This document shows positions 59,585 through 64,000 of a DNA stretch of 64,000 nucleotides, one piece after another. Position 1 is the stretch's first letter, and each line of letters begins with the position of its first letter. The notes under the pieces are model-generated. The model worked only from the letters and a program-made list of their open reading frames with translations, ran no database searches and was not told the origin of the DNA. The DNA lies in the NCBI GenBank assembly GCA_031553415.1, contig JAVBLO010000027.1, positions 9,024 to 73,023 of the forward strand. Direction: 5' to 3'. This DNA is from JAIRVZ01 sp031553415 (GTDB lineage Bacteria; Bacteroidota; Bacteroidia; Bacteroidales; Azobacteroidaceae). The translations under genes and the position numbers were made by a program.

Positions 59585-60967
59585 TTATTCTTTCGCTTTT
59601 GCCTTCCAAACTAAGGTTGCCAACAGAAAAGAGATTACTGAAGCTCCTATCCAAAACAAACCCGCCTGTGTGAAATCGTATTGGTATTGTTCCACTCCGT
59701 TTACAACATTTGTCAGGGTTTTGCTGTTTTCGATTAGCGTTCCGCTGATAATGTCCTGCAGTCCTGCGCCGATGTAGCTCGCAATTCCCACAATGCCGAG
59801 AGCTGCGCCGGTTGCGTTACGGGGGACAATATCCACCGCCATCAATCCGCCAATGAAACAAATTAATACGCCAATAGCTACCCCAAACAATACCATACTG
59901 AGAATATTCACCCAAAGGCTGTTGCCAGAATAGAGAAACAGGCAAAGGGAAACTGCATTCAATATACCAAAAATCAAAGCGGGCATATTGCGTTTGCCTT
60001 TAAAAAGTTTGTCCGAAAACCATCCCGAAAGCACCGTACCAATGATGCCGAGCAAAGCATTGATGGAAATAATCTGAGTCGCCGTTTCCAATGAAAAGCC
60101 TTTCTTTTCCTGCAAAAACAGCACTCCCCAACCGTTTATGGCGTAACGGCTGATGTACATAAACGCACTCGAAAGGGCCAAAATCCACACATAAGGATTT
60201 TTTAATACGCTTTTCTGGGCGGAAGCAACATTCTGTTTTTCTGCCGCTTTTTCGTTTGCCATTTTTTCGATGGAGGGCAGTCCCTTACTTTCGGGGGAAT
60301 CGTGCAAGAAAAACAGGATAACCGCAACACCAATAAAACCTGCGATTGACGCGCCGGCAAAGCCCCATTGCCAACCCGCAACACCTACAATCAGACCAAC
60401 AAAGACAAAGGACAGGAATTCGCCCAAATTGTGGCTTGCGCTGAAAAATCCGTAGAACGTCCCGCGTTCTTTCAGCGGAAACCAGCGTGAAAGCGAAATA
60501 ATAGCCGGAGCCGCACCCATCGACTGGCTCCAACCATTGACGCCCCACAATATAGCAAAGGAAATGAAAAACATGCCGGACGTTATTCCCGACTCGCTTC
60601 CGAAGCCGAGCAGTCCGATTGCCAGATTGGCTAAGGCTGACACAATCAATCCGGTTGCCATAAAACGCTTGATATTGGAACGGTCGGCAAGAAAACCGTT
60701 GGCAAATTTACCTGCGGCATAAGCAAATAACAATGCTGACCCAATATAGCCCAACTCTTGCGCATCAAGTGCGCCACTTTCTATAATGGGCTTTTTCACC
60801 ACATTAAGGCTTGTACGGCAAACGTAGTACAAACTGTAACCGATTGTTGCCGACAGAAAAGCCTGCCAGCGGAGGCGGTTGTAGTATTTTTGCTGTGATT
60901 TTTCGTCTCCTTCGTATGGAGCCGAAGGTGCGCTTTGCTTGTAAAAGGATAATATTTTGCTCAACAT
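59585..60967 (-). CDS. Organophosphate:phosphate antiporter (MFS, GlpT/UhpT type)
   Basis: A 460-residue, 12-helix major facilitator of the organophosphate:phosphate antiporter family. Motifs: RWQAFLSATIGYSLYYVCRTSLNVVKKP, GYIGSALLFAYAAGKFANGFLADR, FFISFAILWGVNGWSQSMGAAP, SLSRWFPLKERGTFYGFFSASHNLGE and a final GIASYIGAGLQDIISGTLIE. The Arg of YYVCRTS is the conserved phosphate-binding Arg of GlpT/UhpT. It imports glycerol-3-phosphate or hexose phosphates in exchange for phosphate. It lies 12 bp after the NAGPA-SGNH gene, which suggests that the imported compound is a product of phosphodiester cleavage. The DNA here is richer in G+C than most of the window. Confidence 0.92.
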   Translation of the reverse strand: MLSKILSFYKQSAPSAPYEGDEKSQQKYYNRLRWQAFLSATIGYSLYYVCRTSLNVVKKPIIESGALDAQELGYIGSALLFAYAAGKFANGFLADRSNIKRFMATGLIVSALANLAIGLLGFGSESGITSGMFFISFAILWGVNGWSQSMGAAPAIISLSRWFPLKERGTFYGFFSASHNLGEFLSFVFVGLIVGVAGWQWGFAGASIAGFIGVAVILFFLHDSPESKGLPSIEKMANEKAAEKQNVASAQKSVLKNPYVWILALSSAFMYISRYAINGWGVLFLQEKKGFSLETATQIISINALLGIIGTVLSGWFSDKLFKGKRNMPALIFGILNAVSLCLFLYSGNSLWVNILSMVLFGVAIGVLICFIGGLMAVDIVPRNATGAALGIVGIASYIGAGLQDIISGTLIENSKTLTNVVNGVEQYQYDFTQAGLFWIGASVISFLLATLVWKAKAKE

Positions 60968-60979
60968 GGATTTAGGTTT

Positions 60980-62923
60980 CTATTTTCTATCAGGATTGTT
61001 TTTTAATGCTTTTGAAATAATAGGTTTTAACGCAGTGAAATAGCGATACATGCCCAAATCCGATGGATGGGAACCGTCAACAGCAGCTTCGTTGTCATCT
61101 CCGAGCAGTATATCGCCTTCGGCATAGTACAAGTTCTTCATTTCTTTTTTCAATATTTTGTAAGCCGCTCGCTGTCCTTCCCGGTTGTGATATTCTGTTG
61201 GCTTTCCTGTCAGGTTTGGATGGGTGTAGCTTCGGTCTTCCACCAACACAATAGGTGTATCCGGATGACTTTTGCGCAGTTTTCTTACACAAGTTAATAC
61301 ACGGTTTTCAACGTCTTCCTTTTTGAAATTGTGCAGATTGGGAAGGCAATCAAGAATATAAACCGAAGCATCGATTTCGCTTAGTATATCGCCAAAATAA
61401 GATTCCATTTTGCCGTTTCCCGAAAATCCCAGGTTTACGACAGGCATTTCAAAATACCGCCCCAGCATAGCGCTGAAAGACATTCCGGTACGCGAAGCAC
61501 TGCAACCGTGCAAAATAGATGTACCATAAAACACCAACGGTTTCTTTGCTGTCGAAGCCGGTGTAACGGATGCGTTGGGTGAAAATCCCAATTCGAGCGC
61601 AGAAATACCTGTGTACAGCGGCAGATAAAGCATGCATTCGTATGTTTTTTCCGGTAAAAATCCTTTGCGCACTAGTGATTTTTGTTCCAAACCGTCTTTA
61701 TCCGGTTTTGCAATTCCTCCCCATTGCCATTTGCCGTCTAAATTCACATACAAGTCTAATCCATTAATTGCCTGAGGCGTCATGTGAGCCATGAACACGT
61801 TTTTGTTCAGTTGCCATTTCGCCTCTATAAATGAAGTTCCGCTGACAAAAAAATGAACGGCAAGTCCGGCGGAATGACGGCTCAAATTCCAGACATTGGA
61901 CGTAACGATATCTTTGAAATGATTGGGGAGACGGGTAAAATCGGCAATATCTTCTTTCCAACCCATGCCTTCAATGGAAAGTGTTTTTGCATCGACCCAC
62001 AACTTGTCGGATGCAGCTTGTTGTTTGCCTGCGTTCATTTCCGTATCCATGGCTTCGAGGGAAGTTTCCTTATGTGTTACAATAATCGTATTGGCATTCA
62101 TGCGTTCGCCAAAATGGTCGAATGTTTTGTTGGCGGCAGGACTATTCAATACGCCGTTTTCTGCTGATTTTGCAGACCAAAGTGTGGTGGAACGACCTCC
62201 GTCTAAATTAAGAGCCGATTCGCAACCCAGCGTTTTCATCAGTTGCGTTAATTCGCTGATGCTTACTCCTTCGGCGTATCCGGGCAAACGTCCGTCAACC
62301 GTAACAAGCAACATTTTTTTATTATGGGTGATGCCAATGGCGCTTCGGGGATGTTTGGGGGTGAAAAAATTATGGTCAGGCAAAGCGGACATATTATACA
62401 CAATGTCATGGTGTATCAGAAGCGGACCGGAAGCCAGCACAACGCCGTTGTTGCCGCCGTAAGCAGATTCAAGTTCTTTGCTCCAAGGCATCAGGCTCAC
62501 TTTTCCTTTCTGAATTAACAATGCGCCCGTTACCCTGAACAACTCATAGTTAGCGGTTGTGTCAACCGTATTTTTGTCCACGCGGTAATAACATGCCGGC
62601 ACACCTGTTTTTTCATTATAATAGGAGCCGTTGATGGCAACGATAGCATTATTGGCTTTGGCTGTTTCACTTGTAATTTTATTGGGTTGCGTTACAATTA
62701 CTTTAGTATCGTATTCTTCATTCATATCCACTTCAATAAAATTCACATATTGCGCTCCGCCGTAGAGTTCGGAGAAAAGGCATCGTTTATGGACAATCCC
62801 TTTTTCAATGTCAGTTACTTCCCAACGAGCGTTGGCAATCGTAACAGAATCCTTAATTGTTTGTGCATTACCCCGCATCAGGATAAACAGACACAGGAGT
62901 TGGAAGAATAGTTTTTTATTCAT
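60980..62923 (-). CDS. NAGPA-type phosphodiester glycosidase fused to an SGNH esterase
   Basis: A 647-residue secreted protein (signal peptide LLCLFILMRGNAQ). Residues about 60-280 are a phosphodiester glycosidase (NAGPA) domain: AIVAINGSYYNEKTG, HPRSAIG, LLVTVDGRLPGYAEGVSI and the hallmark LNLDGGRSTTLW. From about 310 to 440 there is an esterase N-terminal beta-sandwich (VWNLSRHSAGLAVHFF). Then comes a GDSL_3-type SGNH core: FYGTSILHGCSASRTG (Ser), VNLGFSGNG (Gly), LDCLPN (Asn) and DGSHPSDLG (Asp/His). The animal enzyme with this domain removes GlcNAc from GlcNAc-P-mannose. The bacterial substrate is unknown. It lies 14 bp after the EEP gene and 13 bp before the antiporter. Confidence 0.9.
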   Translation of the reverse strand: MNKKLFFQLLCLFILMRGNAQTIKDSVTIANARWEVTDIEKGIVHKRCLFSELYGGAQYVNFIEVDMNEEYDTKVIVTQPNKITSETAKANNAIVAINGSYYNEKTGVPACYYRVDKNTVDTTANYELFRVTGALLIQKGKVSLMPWSKELESAYGGNNGVVLASGPLLIHHDIVYNMSALPDHNFFTPKHPRSAIGITHNKKMLLVTVDGRLPGYAEGVSISELTQLMKTLGCESALNLDGGRSTTLWSAKSAENGVLNSPAANKTFDHFGERMNANTIIVTHKETSLEAMDTEMNAGKQQAASDKLWVDAKTLSIEGMGWKEDIADFTRLPNHFKDIVTSNVWNLSRHSAGLAVHFFVSGTSFIEAKWQLNKNVFMAHMTPQAINGLDLYVNLDGKWQWGGIAKPDKDGLEQKSLVRKGFLPEKTYECMLYLPLYTGISALELGFSPNASVTPASTAKKPLVFYGTSILHGCSASRTGMSFSAMLGRYFEMPVVNLGFSGNGKMESYFGDILSEIDASVYILDCLPNLHNFKKEDVENRVLTCVRKLRKSHPDTPIVLVEDRSYTHPNLTGKPTEYHNREGQRAAYKILKKEMKNLYYAEGDILLGDDNEAAVDGSHPSDLGMYRYFTALKPIISKALKNNPDRK

Positions 62924-62936
62924 AATATATTAGTTG

Positions 62937-63815
62937 TTAAAATTTTAGCGTCATAAAAATGGGATAATGGTCGGATTTGTTTTTTGTAAAATTATCTTTG
63001 ATAATAGAGCAATCCAATACGTTTTTTCTTAGGTCTTTAGAAACGAAAATATAATCTATCCTGAATTCCGCCTGATTCGATATATTGCCATGTTCCACCG
63101 CCTGGGTAGGAACTGTTGATATAAATTCCGCATGTTTGAGTTTTAGCGCATCGTAAAATCCTGCGTCCAATACTTTTTGAATGACGGAATAATCAATATT
63201 CCCGTTTTTCAGATTTTCGTGTGATTTGTAACGCAGTTCCAATGTTTTAATTCGTTCTTTCAGCAAACCGTCCCGGTAATTGAGTGAATCCAAAGGCGAA
63301 TAGGAATTAAAGTCGCCCGTTACAACCCATTTACTGTTAGCATTATTGCATGTTATTGTACTCATTATCAAATCTATTTCCTCTCCGCGTTTTTTGTATT
63401 TGTGCGGGGAAAGATGCGTTACAAGGATATTGATTCCGTTGACCTGCGCCTGAATAAAGCCGTGGTGCATATTATCTATGACTTTCCTTACATTTACAAT
63501 CGGATACTTAGACGTTAAGGCGATAGGAAAACCTTCTTCTTTCAACAATATGGCATACGGATGTCCGTATTTTTGAGCCATGCTTTCCAATGTTGCCTGC
63601 GTGAAACCGTTTACTTCCTGCAATGCGACAATATCCGGCGACAGGGAATCAATCCACTCAACAAAATCCGATTTGTTTTCCGATTTGTCGAGCGACATCC
63701 CTTTATAAATATTGTAGCTGAGTATTTTCATATTTGCAGCTTTCAGTGTACAATTGAAATTGATTGCAGAAAAAACTGTCAATAATATGAGAAAATAATG
63801 TTTGTTTGAAATCAT
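62937..63815 (-). CDS. Secreted endonuclease/exonuclease/phosphatase (EEP) family protein
   Basis: A 292-residue protein with an N-terminal signal (FLILLTVFSAINFNC; a possible lipobox NFNC at Cys22). EEP motifs: ILSYNIYKG (Asn), DIVALQEVNG (Glu), THLSPHK, VVTGDFNSYSP (Asp/Asn), RIDYIFVS and SDHYPI (Asp/His), all in order. The fold covers DNases, inositol-phosphate phosphatases and sphingomyelinase-type phosphodiesterases. A secreted member beside a NAGPA phosphodiester glycosidase and a sugar-phosphate antiporter is more likely to attack a phospholipid or phosphoglycan than DNA; this is inference from context. It is the first gene of the three-gene - strand run. Confidence 0.88.
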   Translation of the reverse strand: MISNKHYFLILLTVFSAINFNCTLKAANMKILSYNIYKGMSLDKSENKSDFVEWIDSLSPDIVALQEVNGFTQATLESMAQKYGHPYAILLKEEGFPIALTSKYPIVNVRKVIDNMHHGFIQAQVNGINILVTHLSPHKYKKRGEEIDLIMSTITCNNANSKWVVTGDFNSYSPLDSLNYRDGLLKERIKTLELRYKSHENLKNGNIDYSVIQKVLDAGFYDALKLKHAEFISTVPTQAVEHGNISNQAEFRIDYIFVSKDLRKNVLDCSIIKDNFTKNKSDHYPIFMTLKF

Positions 63816-63853
63816 GTTTTTACAAAATTAATGAGAGTAATTCTATTTTAACA

Positions 63854-64000
63854 GATTCGAATCGGGCTCTATTTGAGCTATTTTTGGGTACGAGGTACAC
63901 GGTGTACGGGATTAAATTGCCGTTGGTCTTAACCGTTATCAGGCGTAAGCGTTCGGCGTAGTTTTTAACTACGTCGTATCTAAAAGCAAAGCTTTGCTTT
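63854..64000. repeat. Palindrome-rich repeat-like sequence at the right edge
   Basis: Five symmetric elements or near-repeats lie in 147 bases: GATTCGAATC (63854-63863), GTACACGGTGTAC (63895-63907), CGTAGTTTTTAACTACG (63957-63973) and AAAGCAAAGCTTTGCTTT (63983-64000), plus a GGCGTAAGCG/GGCGTAG echo. No coding frame of note. It looks like a dispersed non-coding repeat or the end of a small mobile unit cut by the window edge. Confidence 0.45.

Noticed and set aside
61923..62462. A 179-codon open frame on the + strand
   Set aside because: It is antisense to the NAGPA domain, whose motifs are intact on the - strand; no plausible start site or domain.
1..64000. CRISPR arrays, tRNA or rRNA genes, insertion sequences with transposase
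   Set aside because: No regular direct-repeat/spacer arrays, no cloverleaf or rRNA-like stretches and no transposase or integrase reading frames were seen on either strand.

Overview
The window is a stretch of a Bacteroidales-type genome. It holds three SusC and three SusD proteins, a FecR-like anti-sigma factor, several lipoprotein glycoside hydrolases, an HU-HIG DNA-binding protein and promoters of the Bacteroidetes -7 type. At least five proteins end in a type IX secretion (T9SS) sorting domain. That argues against Bacteroides proper and for a T9SS-bearing family such as Dysgonomonadaceae, Paludibacteraceae or Tannerellaceae; this placement is inference. Base composition is moderately AT-rich, except for a visibly more GC-rich block at about 59.6-62.9 kb.

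Region 1 (1-18.0 kb, + strand) is a polysaccharide utilisation locus (PUL) for mannose-rich glycans. It runs from the end of a FecR anti-sigma factor through an STN-bearing SusC, SusD, a DUF3823 lipoprotein, GH92, a GH130 lipoprotein, GH38, a GH92 lipoprotein and a GH2 beta-mannosidase-like enzyme with a T9SS tail. Alpha-mannosidases, a beta-mannoside enzyme and a GH2 of the Man-beta-GlcNAc-cleaving type together suggest N-glycan or yeast-mannan-like substrates.

Region 2 (18.1-23.1 kb, + strand) is a compact biosynthetic cassette that does not look catabolic. It encodes a GtrB-like GT2 fused to a GNAT acyltransferase, a small acyl carrier protein, a ketoacyl synthase III with an intact triad, an SDR reductase and a cobalamin-type radical SAM enzyme with a C-terminal zinc ribbon. 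I infer that it makes an unusual short acyl group and places it on a sugar. It is the best candidate here for an undescribed system.

Region 3 (23.3-55.1 kb, mostly + strand) is a second PUL block: an SGNH hydrolase, SusD, DUF5004, DUF4961, SusC, SusD, SusC, an SGNH-GH43 fusion and a third GH92 with Gln in place of the usual catalytic acid Glu. Two paralogous surface proteins with discoidin domains flank an Lnb-like (DUF4105) membrane protein. An HU-like gene lies on the - strand. A GH2 with an inserted discoidin domain, a CotH-kinase-like protein and a sialate O-acetylesterase-like protein close the block.

Four intergenic regions (23.1, 24.8, 41.1 and 48.0 kb) share a two-part motif, [AG]GTGGT, 12 bases, AATCGTTC, with identical spacing. 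It looks like an ECF sigma-factor promoter and would join the transcription units into one regulon, plausibly under the sigma factor paired with the FecR at the left edge.

Region 4 (55.2-63.8 kb, - strand) holds glycogen phosphorylase and GT3-type glycogen synthase (overlapping by 4 bp). Upstream of them lie an organophosphate antiporter, a NAGPA phosphodiester glycosidase-SGNH fusion and a secreted endonuclease/exonuclease/phosphatase-family protein. The last three look like one operon for phosphodiester-linked glycans, which matches the predicted mannose-phosphate activity of the Gln-variant GH92. The right edge (63.85-64.0 kb) is a palindrome-rich repeat.
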